Assembly: GCF_000218895.1 (NCBI RefSeq)
Contig: NC_015703.1
Span: 3,113,001 to 3,177,000, forward strand
Source: Runella slithyformis DSM 19594
GTDB lineage: Bacteria; Bacteroidota; Bacteroidia; Cytophagales; Spirosomataceae
Length of the DNA: 64,000 nucleotides
Reading direction: 5' to 3'
Part shown: positions 33,486 through 41,197 of the stretch, piece after piece
How positions within the stretch are numbered: the stretch's first letter is position 1
Layout of the letters: each line of letters begins with the position of its first letter
Made by a program: the position numbers and the translations under genes
Notes under the pieces: generated by a model
Seen by the model: only the letters and a program-made list of their open reading frames with translations
Database searches by the model: none
Told to the model about the DNA's origin: nothing

Positions 33486-34588
33486 AAGTCAAGGGTCAGA
33501 TCTACCGTAAAACTTTCGGGCGTATCGGTGATGGTCAGAAGGTGTTGGGAAGGGTACATAAGCCGCAGCCGCATTTTTGTATTTTCGATACCTATTCCGC
33601 CGGTACTTTCTTCGTCGTAAAACACCCGTACTTTTTTGTTGAATGTTCGTAAATGTAAGCGATTTTCGGCAATGGAAAGCTGAATCTGCACCACGGAGGT
33701 CTCCTGCGGGTTGACGCCGTATTTAAATACGTTTTCGATGAAAGAAATTAAGATCAGCGGCGCGATCTGCTGTTCGTTGGGATGGCCCTTCACCGAAAAA
33801 TCAACAATGACGGTATCATCCAGCCGAAATTTTTGCAGCGCCACGTAGTTTTCAATGTACGTAAGCTCCCCGGCCAGCGGCACCGCGTCCGTATCGGTTT
33901 CCTGCGTCACATAGCGCATCAGCGCCGACAGTTTCACCACGGCATCAGCGGTTTTGGACGATTGCTCAATGGCCAGTGAATAAATGGTGTTGAGGGTATT
34001 GAACAGAAAATGCGGGTTGATCCGGGCTTTCAGGAACGACAGCTCCGTATTCAGTTTTTCGCGCTCGGTCCGGCGCAGCCGCTCATTGATACGCAACGAC
34101 AGCGACACGAAAACCCCGACCAAAAACAGAAACAGCGCATGACTCAATTCAAAGCCGAAGGGCGGTTTTTCCCGCAACCCGGGCGGGGCCGGCGGAAGTG
34201 CTTCCGAACGAGGTTTGTCAAAATTCGGCGGCGGGCGATGCGTCCGGTTGAATGCCTGAGGCAGCCCCGACGGCTCTGAGCGGAATGAAAATACGTCCCG
34301 GCGATCGATCGCTACCAGAAAGAGCAGAATGACGCCGAAACAGGCAATCATGCCCAGCGTGTACAGTAGGTATTTTTGGGGAAAATATAACCGGGGAATC
34401 AGTACATAATAATTCAGATAGAAAAATCCCAGCATGAACAGATACGCCAAAAGGTTGGTCCTTTCGTGGGGATTATGAACGATTTCGGCGATTTGAGCGA
34501 ATCCGTTGGGGGCAAAAAGATAGGGCAAAGCGAGAAATGCCGCACAACACAAAACATGAATCGCTACGGCCCAACAGGTTTTTTTCAT
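33482..34588 (-). CDS. LytS-like sensor histidine kinase
   Basis: A 368-residue membrane kinase. Four hydrophobic helices in the first ~140 residues (VLCCAAFLALPYLFA, LLAYLFMLGFFYLNYYVL, LGMIACFGVILLFLV, LSHALFLFLVGVFVSL) are followed by the His_kinase box KARINPHFLFNTLNTIYSLA with the phospho-accepting His near 203. The ATPase-like C-terminal part has LILISFIENVFKYGVNPQET (N-box) and GIGIENTKMRLRLMYP (G-box). There is no periplasmic sensor domain, so the stimulus is presumably sensed in the membrane. Overlaps the regulator gene by four bases. It is divergent from the cupin regulator gene. Confidence 0.93.
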   Translation of the reverse strand: MKKTCWAVAIHVLCCAAFLALPYLFAPNGFAQIAEIVHNPHERTNLLAYLFMLGFFYLNYYVLIPRLYFPQKYLLYTLGMIACFGVILLFLVAIDRRDVFSFRSEPSGLPQAFNRTHRPPPNFDKPRSEALPPAPPGLREKPPFGFELSHALFLFLVGVFVSLSLRINERLRRTEREKLNTELSFLKARINPHFLFNTLNTIYSLAIEQSSKTADAVVKLSALMRYVTQETDTDAVPLAGELTYIENYVALQKFRLDDTVIVDFSVKGHPNEQQIAPLILISFIENVFKYGVNPQETSVVQIQLSIAENRLHLRTFNKKVRVFYDEESTGGIGIENTKMRLRLMYPSQHLLTITDTPESFTVDLTLDL

Positions 34589-34765
34589 TCCAAAAAAAAT
34601 TGAACGGAAAGGTAAAAAATGGGTCCAATGCTGCGAAATTTTAGCGGTAATAAAGTAGAATCCGTAGGTGAAATCGCTTGTATCCCCGAAAAAGATACGG
34701 AGATTTGGGGTAATTTATTCAAGCTCACGCTTAACTGACATACATTTAACCTTACTTTTACTCGC

Positions 34766-35338
34766 ATGGCCAACGAAGTAATTATTCAAATCAGCAGTAA
34801 ACTGAAAGATTATCGCAAGTCAAAAGGAATTACCATTCAGCAATTGGCCGACCGGGCGCAGGTGAGCAAAGGCCTGATCTCGCAAATCGAAAATAACCGC
34901 ACCATTCCTTCCTTACTGGTACTTATCAACCTGATTCGTTCGCTGGGCGTGGATCTGAACGATTTCTTTGCCGACGTGGAGCAATCGACCGAAAGCAAAG
35001 TGGTGGTAAAACGCAGCGAAGATTATCAAAAATTCGAGAAAGAACAAACAAAAGGATTTGTCTATAAACGGGTTATGACGCGTACCATTCAGAGCCTGCC
35101 GACCGACATCGTTATGCTGGAATTGGCGCCAAAGGCTACGCGCTCTTTCATGGTCAAGACCAATGCCTTTGAATACAAGTACATCATCAGCGGGTACGTG
35201 GAATACAGCGTAGGCGACCAAAAATACATCCTTCAGGCGGGCGATTCGATCTTTTTTGATGCTAATCTGCCGCACAAGCCCACCAACATCGGCGATACGG
35301 TCGCGACCATGCTGGTCATGTATTTTTTTAAGGAATAG
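34766..35338 (+). CDS. XRE-family regulator with C-terminal cupin domain
   Basis: A 190-residue transcription regulator. The helix-turn-helix is at about 10-65 (LKDYRKSKGITIQQLADRAQ, VSKGLISQIENNRTIPSLLV), a typical XRE motif. The cupin domain follows at about 115-185 (DIVMLELAPKATRSFMVKTN, EYSVGDQKYILQAGDSIFFD, ANLPHKPTNIGDTVATML), where a small ligand could bind. Such proteins control sugar, amino-acid or stress genes. It stands between the divergent LytS operon and an M28 peptidase gene 53 bp downstream, and may control that gene. The effector cannot be stated. Confidence 0.9.
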   Translation: MANEVIIQISSKLKDYRKSKGITIQQLADRAQVSKGLISQIENNRTIPSLLVLINLIRSLGVDLNDFFADVEQSTESKVVVKRSEDYQKFEKEQTKGFVYKRVMTRTIQSLPTDIVMLELAPKATRSFMVKTNAFEYKYIISGYVEYSVGDQKYILQAGDSIFFDANLPHKPTNIGDTVATMLVMYFFKE

Positions 35339-35358
35339 CGCAGATACCACGTTCACTT

Positions 35359-35366
35359 TATCTTTG
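35359..35366 (+). promoter_or_regulatory. Candidate -7 element TATCTTTG
   Basis: Fits TAnnTTTG, 26 bases before the M28 peptidase ATG at 35392. No clear -33 partner. Confidence 0.4.
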
Positions 35367-35391
35367 TTGACGTTATTTAGCCGTTTAGTTC

Positions 35392-36330
35392 ATGAAATAT
35401 ATCCTCTGCACAACCCTGATCTTTGTTTCCTCACTGCTTTTTGGGCAAGCTCCCCGGCCTGATGCCGACCGCATCGCCAAACACATTTATTACCTGGCTT
35501 CCGATAAAATGAAGGGGCGCGGCACGGGCAGTAAGGAAAATGCCAAAGCCGCCAACTACCTCATTAAACAATTCAAAAAACTGAAACTGACGCCCTTGGG
35601 AACCGACGGCTACCGTCAGCCGTTCACGGCCAAGGTCAGGCGTATAGTCGTACCCGACAGTGTTCGTCCGGCCGCGAATGTCATCGGGTTTCTGGACAAC
35701 GGCGCGCCCTACACCATCGTCATCGGTGCGCATTATGACCATTTAGGCACCGGCTCGCAGGGTAGCTCGCGCGACAAAGAACCGCAGGGCAAGATCCACA
35801 ACGGGGCCGACGATAATGCCTCGGGCGTGGCGGGAATGCTGGAACTGGCCCGCTGTTATGCCACCAACGACGTCAAAGAGCCTTACAACTTTTTGTTCAT
35901 TGGCTTTGGGGCCGAAGAGCTGGGGTTGGTGGGCTCGCGGTATTTTGTGAACAACCCCACGCTGCCTTTGGAGAAAATCCATTTCATGAGCAACTTAGAC
36001 ATGATCGGCCGTTACAATGCCGACCGAGGCGTAGGCATCGGCGGTTACGGAACGAGCGATGCGTGGCCCGAAATATTTAAAGACGTGAAAGGCAGCGTCA
36101 AATTCTTTACCGACCGCGCCGGCAGCGGCGGGGCCGACCATGCGTCTTTTTACGCCAAAAAAGTACCTGTGCTGTTTTTCCACACCGGTGGCCACGACGA
36201 CTACCACATGCCTACCGACGATGCCGAAAAAATTGACATTCCTTCTGCCATCGGCATTCTGGACATTCATATCCAATTGATCGAAAACGCGATGAAGCGG
36301 CCGAAATTGGTGTATACGGAAGTGAAGTAA
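35392..36330 (+). CDS. M28-family metallo-aminopeptidase, secreted
   Basis: A 312-residue zinc peptidase with a signal peptide (MKYILCTTLIFVSSLLFGQA, cleavage before PRPD). The active-site residues occur in the usual order: GAHYDHLGTG (first His-Asp pair, about 110-119), NGADDNASGVAG (Asp), GFGAEELGLVGS (general-base Glu-Glu, about 170-180), SNLDMIGRY (Asp), and HTGGHDDYHMPTDDAEKID (last His). Domain limits are normal. It removes N-terminal residues from peptides outside the cytoplasm. The downstream stop is followed by an inverted-repeat element, then a sugar-dehydrogenase-like gene. Confidence 0.92.
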   Translation: MKYILCTTLIFVSSLLFGQAPRPDADRIAKHIYYLASDKMKGRGTGSKENAKAANYLIKQFKKLKLTPLGTDGYRQPFTAKVRRIVVPDSVRPAANVIGFLDNGAPYTIVIGAHYDHLGTGSQGSSRDKEPQGKIHNGADDNASGVAGMLELARCYATNDVKEPYNFLFIGFGAEELGLVGSRYFVNNPTLPLEKIHFMSNLDMIGRYNADRGVGIGGYGTSDAWPEIFKDVKGSVKFFTDRAGSGGADHASFYAKKVPVLFFHTGGHDDYHMPTDDAEKIDIPSAIGILDIHIQLIENAMKRPKLVYTEVK

Positions 36331-36337
36331 GTCGCGC

Positions 36338-36427
36338 AACGTCGGCGAGGACTGCGCCGCACCGGCGGACCGGTCTGTGGTTCAAAACCCACAGTGGAAC
36401 TGCTCGCTGATGTTATACGCCGACGTT
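36338..36427. repeat. Nested inverted-repeat element between M28 peptidase and dehydrogenase genes
   Basis: AACGTCGGCG (36338-36347) is the exact mirror of CGCCGACGTT (36418-36427), 70 bases apart. Inside, CTGTGG (36375-36380) and CCACAG (36389-36394) form a smaller hairpin, with a palindromic GC-rich stretch (GACTGCGCCGCACCGGCGGACCGG) between. The whole 90-bp block can fold into a branched structure. It lies 8 bases after the peptidase stop. It could be a palindromic repeat family member and/or a terminator. Confidence 0.6.
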
Positions 36428-36481
36428 ATAATTTACCGACAAACTGCTTTATACTAATCGTACTTTAACTTCAACCCTTGA

Positions 36482-37783
36482 TTGATAATGATGCATCCAT
36501 TTCTACGAACACTCTCGGTGGCTGCGGCACTGGTGACGGTAAGCGGTCTGGCCGCCTACAAAAGTGACGACACCACAGCTCCCAACGCTAAAACCACATC
36601 TTTCGGCGTCATTCCGGCCACTGACATCAAAATGCCTGCGGGCTTTTCGGCCACCATTTTGGCCGAAGACCTGGAAACCCCGCGTCATTTGACGATTTCG
36701 AAAGGCGGCGATATTTACGTAAAGATCAACAAACTCAAAGACGGCAAGGCCATCTATCGCCTGCGCGATACCAACGGCGACGGCGTCCTTGACGAAAAAG
36801 TCGGCTTCGGGGATTACAAAGGATCGGGGATCTTTATCCGAGGTGGCTATCTGTACGCTTCGTCAAATACGGGCGTGTACCGTTATAAACTCAATGACAA
36901 AGAAGAGATCATTGACATCAATGCGCCCGAGCAGATTGTGAAGGGACTGGTAAGCAAAGGCCGCGATGAAGCCAAAAACATCGCCTTGGACAACAACGGG
37001 TATCTCTACGTGAACGTAGGCTCCTACGACGAAACCTGCAAAGAACCCGGTACCAACAAAGGCAGAATGCCGTGTCCGCTGTTGGATTCGGTAGGCGGCA
37101 TCTGGCGCTTCAAAGCCGATCAGCTCAATCAGCAGTATTCTGACGGGGTTCGCTACGCTACCGGCCTGAAAAATGTGGTGGGCTTGGACTGGAACACCGC
37201 CACCAATTCCCTGTTTGTGATGATGCACGGACGCGGCAAGTTTCACGATGTATTTCCGCAGTACTACACGCCGCAGGACAGCGAAAAACTCCCCGCCGAA
37301 ACCATGTATGAAGTCCGTCAGGGCGACGATGCCGGCTGGCCGTACGTGTACTATGACCCGTTCCAAAAGAAGAAAATTCTGTGTCCGGAATACGGCGGTG
37401 ACGGCAAGATCACGGGCGGTGAAAAGGCCATCAATCCCGTGGCCGATTTTCCGGCGCACTTAGGCCCCAATGCCCTGCTGTTTTATACCGGCAAAATGTT
37501 TCCGGCCAAGTACAAAAACGGTGCCTTCATCGCCTTTCACGGCCAATCGCCCGTCCTGAAAAAGGGCTACATGGTGGCGTTCGTGCCGTTCAAAAACGGT
37601 AAGCCTTCCGGACCGTGGGAGATCTTTGCCGATAATTTTGCCGGTACCGACCTGGTGAAGCCCACGGGGCCCATCCAACACCGTCCCGGCGGCCTGGCCC
37701 AGGGACCCGACGGCGCACTGTACGTGACCGATGATCTGAACGGAACCCTGTACCGCATTGCCTACAAGGCTCCCAAGAAATAA
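36482..37783 (+). CDS. Sorbosone/PQQ-type sugar dehydrogenase-like secreted protein
   Basis: A 433-residue protein with an N-terminal signal-like segment (PFLRTLSVAAALVTVSGLAAY). The mature part is a six-bladed propeller of the glucose/sorbosone dehydrogenase type: LEDLETPRHLTISKGGDIYV-like text near 55-80, GSGIFIRGGYLYASSN, EAKNIALDNNGYLYVNVGSY, GIWRFKADQLNQ, then RYATGLKNVVGLDWN and HRPGGLAQGPDGALYVTDDL at the end. PQQ or a metal (Ca2+) is the usual cofactor. The substrate is unknown. Two Met codons are close; the internal MMHPFLRT two codons down is equally acceptable. A strong terminator follows. Confidence 0.85.
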   Translation: MIMMHPFLRTLSVAAALVTVSGLAAYKSDDTTAPNAKTTSFGVIPATDIKMPAGFSATILAEDLETPRHLTISKGGDIYVKINKLKDGKAIYRLRDTNGDGVLDEKVGFGDYKGSGIFIRGGYLYASSNTGVYRYKLNDKEEIIDINAPEQIVKGLVSKGRDEAKNIALDNNGYLYVNVGSYDETCKEPGTNKGRMPCPLLDSVGGIWRFKADQLNQQYSDGVRYATGLKNVVGLDWNTATNSLFVMMHGRGKFHDVFPQYYTPQDSEKLPAETMYEVRQGDDAGWPYVYYDPFQKKKILCPEYGGDGKITGGEKAINPVADFPAHLGPNALLFYTGKMFPAKYKNGAFIAFHGQSPVLKKGYMVAFVPFKNGKPSGPWEIFADNFAGTDLVKPTGPIQHRPGGLAQGPDGALYVTDDLNGTLYRIAYKAPKK

Positions 37784-37798
37784 CGTTAGTTTATCATG

Positions 37799-37835
37799 AA
37801 AAAAGCGCATGTCAGCGATGGCATGGGCTTTTTTT
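37799..37835 (+). terminator. Terminator of the dehydrogenase gene
   Basis: AAAAAAGCGCATG (37799-37811) pairs with CATGGGCTTTTTT (37822-37834), one mismatch, and ends in a T run of seven. It sits 16 bases past the stop, and it rules out the ATG at 37809 as start for the next gene. Confidence 0.88.
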
Positions 37836-37859
37836 GCACATTTTTCGACCAAGGTGTAT

Positions 37860-38609
37860 ATGGAGATTCCTTTCGCATTTTCTCCTCAGTTATGGATCCT
37901 CGTTTTCAGCGGAGCCTTCATCATTGGGTTATCCAAAGCAGGTCTGAAAGGCGTTGAACTGCTCAACGTCACCATTATGGCATTGGTATTCGGCGGCAAA
38001 GCTTCTACGGGGGTGGTGCTGCCTTTGCTGTGCGTGGCAGACACCCTGGCGGTCATTTACTACAACAGGCATGCGCAGTGGTCGCATTTTCGGCGGCTTA
38101 TTCCCTGGATCATCCTCGGCATCTTGGCAGGGGTATATATCGGCAATGCCATGAATGAAGCGGTGTTTAAGAAAATCATGGCCGTCATTATTGTGATCAC
38201 GGTACTGCTGATGGGCTGGATAGAGTACCGAAAGTCGGATAAGGTCCCTTCGGGCCGACTTTTTGCCTCGGTGATGGGGCTGATCACGGGCATTACAACC
38301 ATGTTGGGCAATCTGGCCGGCCCGTTTTCGACCATCTATTTTTTGGCCCTTCGGGTGTCCAAAAATGATTTCATCGGTACGGCGGCGTGGCTGTTTTTGG
38401 TTATCAATGTGTTTAAACTGCCGTTTCAGGCCTTCTTCTGGAAAAACATTACCGTTTCGACCCTGACGCTCGATTTGATGCTGCTGCCGGCGCTGTTTTT
38501 AGGTTTTTTTGCGGGCATCAGACTGGTGTCGGTCATCCGGGACAGCAACTACCGCAAAGTCATTCTGGCCCTGACGCTGCTGGGTGCCCTGGTGATTTTT
38601 ATCCGGTAG
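37860..38609 (+). CDS. TauE/SafE-family anion permease
   Basis: A 249-residue inner-membrane protein with about eight helices. The start is placed at ATG 37860 (MEIPFAFSPQLWILVFSGAF) because the ATG at 37809 lies within the upstream terminator. Family features: GLSKAGLKGVELLNVTIMAL at about 22-42, and GLITGITTMLGNLAGPFSTI at about 140-160, the second half of the repeat pair. Members export sulfite, sulfoacetate or other organic anions. There is no sulfur-metabolism gene next door, so the cargo is uncertain. It converges on the AAC-like gene with a palindrome in between. Confidence 0.88.
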   Translation: MEIPFAFSPQLWILVFSGAFIIGLSKAGLKGVELLNVTIMALVFGGKASTGVVLPLLCVADTLAVIYYNRHAQWSHFRRLIPWIILGILAGVYIGNAMNEAVFKKIMAVIIVITVLLMGWIEYRKSDKVPSGRLFASVMGLITGITTMLGNLAGPFSTIYFLALRVSKNDFIGTAAWLFLVINVFKLPFQAFFWKNITVSTLTLDLMLLPALFLGFFAGIRLVSVIRDSNYRKVILALTLLGALVIFIR

Positions 38610-38653
38610 AGGCTGTGGTGTATGCACCCTTTGCGTCTTTGCGGGTGTGCGCC

Positions 38654-38677
38654 TTTGCGGGTGTTATCACCCGCAAA
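38654..38677. repeat. Hairpin of the GTTG-type palindrome family
   Basis: TTTGCGGGTG (38654-38663) and CACCCGCAAA (38668-38677), loop TTAT. The same hairpin with its flanks (GCC on the left, TCA on the right) recurs at 41898-41921. It is between two convergent genes and could act as terminator in both directions. Confidence 0.65.
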
Positions 38678-38681
38678 TCAA

Positions 38682-39119
38682 CTACAGCTCTTTGATAAAA
38701 CACACGATGCGCCCGGCTTCGGTAAATCCGATGTTGGTATGAAAATGAATGCTTGCCGAATTGTCTGCGGGCGTATCAGAGGCCAATTGAGTAAGCCCTT
38801 TTTGCCGCGCCCAGGCTTCCGCCACGGCCATCAGCTGTTTGGCAATGCCCTGCTTTTGATACCTCGGCCTGACATAAATGCCCTCCACGTAGGCCACAGG
38901 TAGGTCGTCGGCCCCTTCCACGTACTCCCGGCGAATGCTTATGTGCGCAAAGCCCATATATTCCTCCCCTTCGCGAGCGAGACAGCACCTGTCATTTTCG
39001 GATTCAATGAGCGCTGCAAACTCTTCGTACTCTTCCTCAAATACAGCATCGGGCCATAACTCCAACGCGAGTTCGGTCAGGGCTTGGCAGTTGTCGGCCG
39101 AAAGGAGTTCTATGTGCAT
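38682..39119 (-). CDS. AAC(6')-like GNAT acetyltransferase
   Basis: A 145-residue GNAT enzyme. The start is set at ATG 39119 (MHIELLSADNCQALTELALE); longer upstream frames add no domain. It closely matches the aminoglycoside 6'-N-acetyltransferase pattern: GFAHISIRREYVEGADDLPV, then VEGIYVRPRYQKQGIAKQLM (acetyl-CoA loop), then LASDTPADNSASIHFHTNIG and GRIVCFIKEL at the end. In AAC(6')-Iy-type enzymes the same text is GFADASIRHDYVNG, EGIFVLPSFRQRGVAKQL and ASDTSPENTISQKVHQALGF. The match is family-level, remembered, not searched. A chromosomal, possibly silent, resistance-type gene or a related enzyme for another amine is possible. Confidence 0.82.
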   Translation of the reverse strand: MHIELLSADNCQALTELALELWPDAVFEEEYEEFAALIESENDRCCLAREGEEYMGFAHISIRREYVEGADDLPVAYVEGIYVRPRYQKQGIAKQLMAVAEAWARQKGLTQLASDTPADNSASIHFHTNIGFTEAGRIVCFIKEL

Positions 39120-39276
39120 GAAAACGGAAGGTAGATAAAAAGGCAAGGTACGCATTTTTCTGATTTCTGCGAACCAAGCCTTTGGGCGTGGTTTGCCATC
39201 GTGGGCAAAGCACAACTACTTCTGCATCAATGCTCCAAGATTACAATACCCCTTAAATAAACGTATCGGCCGACGG

Positions 39277-39543
39277 TTAAAACTGCTTTATCAAGCTCAG
39301 GTATTCTACACTTTTTTTCAATGGGTATAATGGAAGACTCTCCATCAATTCTTTCACTTTCTCTTCGTCAACCCCTTTGAAGATCAATACCGCTCCGTTT
39401 CGGGTTTGTCTTAAAAAGAAATGGTCTAAAATTCCTTCCTCTTTCCATTGGGCAATGACTTCCTGCTCATGCCTGATGATTTCCTGAAAATTGGCCGGAA
39501 GGTTATCTGTATCGATGGTGAAAATGACTTCAATTCGGTTCAT
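39277..39543 (-). CDS. YCII/muconolactone-isomerase-like small protein
   Basis: An 88-residue protein. The start is set at 39543 (MNRIEVIFTIDTDNLPANFQ); the longer frame from 39621 starts in unrelated text. The dimeric alpha/beta-barrel signature is visible: FTIDTDNLPANFQEIIRHEQ, VIAQWKEEGILDHFFLR and GAVLIFKGVDEEKVKELMES, which fits a muconolactone Delta-isomerase-like or YCII fold. The catalytic residues of true isomerases cannot be checked by eye. It stands next to an Old Yellow Enzyme on the same strand, 55 bp downstream. Confidence 0.75.
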   Translation of the reverse strand: MNRIEVIFTIDTDNLPANFQEIIRHEQEVIAQWKEEGILDHFFLRQTRNGAVLIFKGVDEEKVKELMESLPLYPLKKSVEYLSLIKQF

Positions 39544-39598
39544 GATCGTATGTTTGTTTCTGATTTCAGTGGACAAAAGACTTCGCTGCCGTTTTGGG

Positions 39599-40675
39599 TT
39601 AGTCCAAAAACGGGTAATCAATATAGCCTTCGTCTTTCCCGCCGTACATCGTGGCTCTGTCGGGTTTGTTTAATTCAGCATTCAATTCAAATCGTTTGGG
39701 CAGATCAGGATTGGCTAAAAATAACGAACCGTACGAAATCAGCCCGGCAATCCCCTTTTTCAATTCCGCTTCGCCTGTTTCTCGGGTATACCCAAAATTG
39801 GCAATCACCGGGTGTTTAGACAGTTTTCCGAATGTTTCGATGACATTGGCGGGATACTGCGGAAACTTATCGGCCGGGAAGGGAACATTCATCAAATGCA
39901 GGTAAGACAAAGGCAGCTTATTAAGTTCATGGATCAGTAATGTAAATTGTTTGACCGGAGCCTGATGGATAATGTTGTTGTAAGTGCTCGTGGGCGAAAG
40001 ACGGATCGCTGCCTTGTCAGGACCCAATGCTTCGGTCAGTTCATGCATTATTTCTACCACAAAACGATTCCGATTATCGTTGCTTCCGCCATATTGGTCG
40101 CTGCGTTGATTGGCACTTTCCGCTAAAAACTGATTCGGCAAATAGCCAAAGGCTGCATGAAGTTCAACGCCGTCAAAACCGGCTTCCATCGCATTGATCG
40201 CTGCCTGCTTATACTCCTGCACAATGCCGGTGACTTCTTCCGTACGCAATGCTCTCGGGGTTTCATAGTCTTTCATTCCTTCCATCGTAAAATGCTGCTG
40301 CCCTTTGATTGCAATCGCCGATGGCGCAACGGGCTGCTCGCCATTTTTTACGAGTGAATGTCCCACGCGGCCGGTGTGCCAAAGCTGCGCGTATATAACG
40401 CCTCCTTTGTCATGAACCGCCTGCGTAACTTCTTTCCAGGCCGCGATCTGTTCCGCAGTATAGAGTCCCGGCGTCATTGGACTGCCGATGGCTTGTTGGC
40501 TGATATTGATGGCTTCGCTGATGATTAATCCTGCACTTGCTCTTTGGGTGTAATACACTATCGTAGAAGCTCCCACTACGCCGTGCATCGTTGCCCGCGA
40601 ACGTGTCATGGGCGCCATAGCCATGCTGTTTTTAAGCGTTTTGCCGCCTACGTTGGTTGATTCAAGTAATTTCAT
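39599..40675 (-). CDS. Old Yellow Enzyme family ene-reductase (FMN)
   Basis: A 358-residue flavin enzyme that reduces alpha/beta-unsaturated carbonyls or nitro compounds with NAD(P)H. The start is ATG 40675 (MKLLESTNVGGKTLKNSMAM). The FMN-binding text includes MAPMTRSRATMHGVVGAS near 22-40, YAQLWHTGRVGHS at about 90-102 with the active-site His pair region, GFDGVELHAAFGYLPNQFLA at about 170, and RSDQYGGSNDNRNRFVVEIM near 195. It is transcribed away from the HxlR gene, with a palindromic operator between. Ends 55 bases before the YCII-like gene on the same strand. It is very likely controlled by the HxlR neighbour. Confidence 0.92.
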   Translation of the reverse strand: MKLLESTNVGGKTLKNSMAMAPMTRSRATMHGVVGASTIVYYTQRASAGLIISEAINISQQAIGSPMTPGLYTAEQIAAWKEVTQAVHDKGGVIYAQLWHTGRVGHSLVKNGEQPVAPSAIAIKGQQHFTMEGMKDYETPRALRTEEVTGIVQEYKQAAINAMEAGFDGVELHAAFGYLPNQFLAESANQRSDQYGGSNDNRNRFVVEIMHELTEALGPDKAAIRLSPTSTYNNIIHQAPVKQFTLLIHELNKLPLSYLHLMNVPFPADKFPQYPANVIETFGKLSKHPVIANFGYTRETGEAELKKGIAGLISYGSLFLANPDLPKRFELNAELNKPDRATMYGGKDEGYIDYPFLD

Positions 40676-40720
40676 TTTTATTTTTTTGAACATGAAGTTG
40701 TAAACCTACTTCCATTACTT

Positions 40721-40734
40721 TACTTTTGAAAGTA
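40721..40734. promoter_or_regulatory. Palindromic operator TACTTTTGAAAGTA
   Basis: TACTTT (40721-40726) and AAAGTA (40729-40734) form a perfect palindrome with a TG centre, halfway between the divergent Old Yellow Enzyme and HxlR genes. Partial copies (GTTACTTTAA and AGTAGTAAC) follow. HxlR regulators bind such AGTA-type palindromes. It is a likely autoregulatory site. Confidence 0.6.
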
Positions 40735-40791
40735 GTTACTTTAATGTATAGTAGTAACCGAATGTACAGCAATAGACAAAATCAATGGGTT

Positions 40792-41118
40792 ATGGCAAAA
40801 AATAAAATGAGTGTTTCTGAAAAAACCTGTACACTGAAAGAGGTATTGGATATAATAGGCGGCAAATGGGCCATGCCTATCATCTATATTTTGTCAAAAG
40901 GCAAAATGCGTTTCAAAGAGATCGAAAGAAGCATTGAAGGAATTAATACGCGAATGTTGGTCAAGGAATTGAAAAATATGGAAGCAAACGGCATCATTAC
41001 CCGAGAGGTCTTTGCCACTGTTCCGCCAACGGTTGAATACACGCTGACCCCCAAAGGGGAGAAATTATTGCCCAGTATTGTGTCATTGCACACGTGGGGT
41101 CAGGAGTTTACCGCCTGA
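40792..41118 (+). CDS. HxlR-family transcription regulator
   Basis: A 108-residue winged-helix regulator. The ATG at 40792 (MAKNKMSVSEKTCTLKEVLD) is preferred; ATGs from 40726 overlap the palindromic operator. The core is CTLKEVLDIIGGKWAMPIIYILSKG (residues about 13-37, one Cys as in redox-type members), RFKEIERSIEGINTRMLVKE and VPPTVEYTLTPKGEKLL. The single Cys is a candidate electrophile sensor, which fits a neighbour that reduces reactive carbonyls. The gene is divergent from the Old Yellow Enzyme. Confidence 0.86.
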   Translation: MAKNKMSVSEKTCTLKEVLDIIGGKWAMPIIYILSKGKMRFKEIERSIEGINTRMLVKELKNMEANGIITREVFATVPPTVEYTLTPKGEKLLPSIVSLHTWGQEFTA

Positions 41119-41197
41119 CCGCCGATTGGGACAAATATCCCCGCTTATTGCATTCTTTTGACAGAAACCCGAGGCCCGGCCCACAAACCGACGCCTT

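Noticed and set aside
37809..37859. Earlier start for the TauE/SafE gene at 37809
   Set aside because: It lies inside the upstream terminator hairpin.
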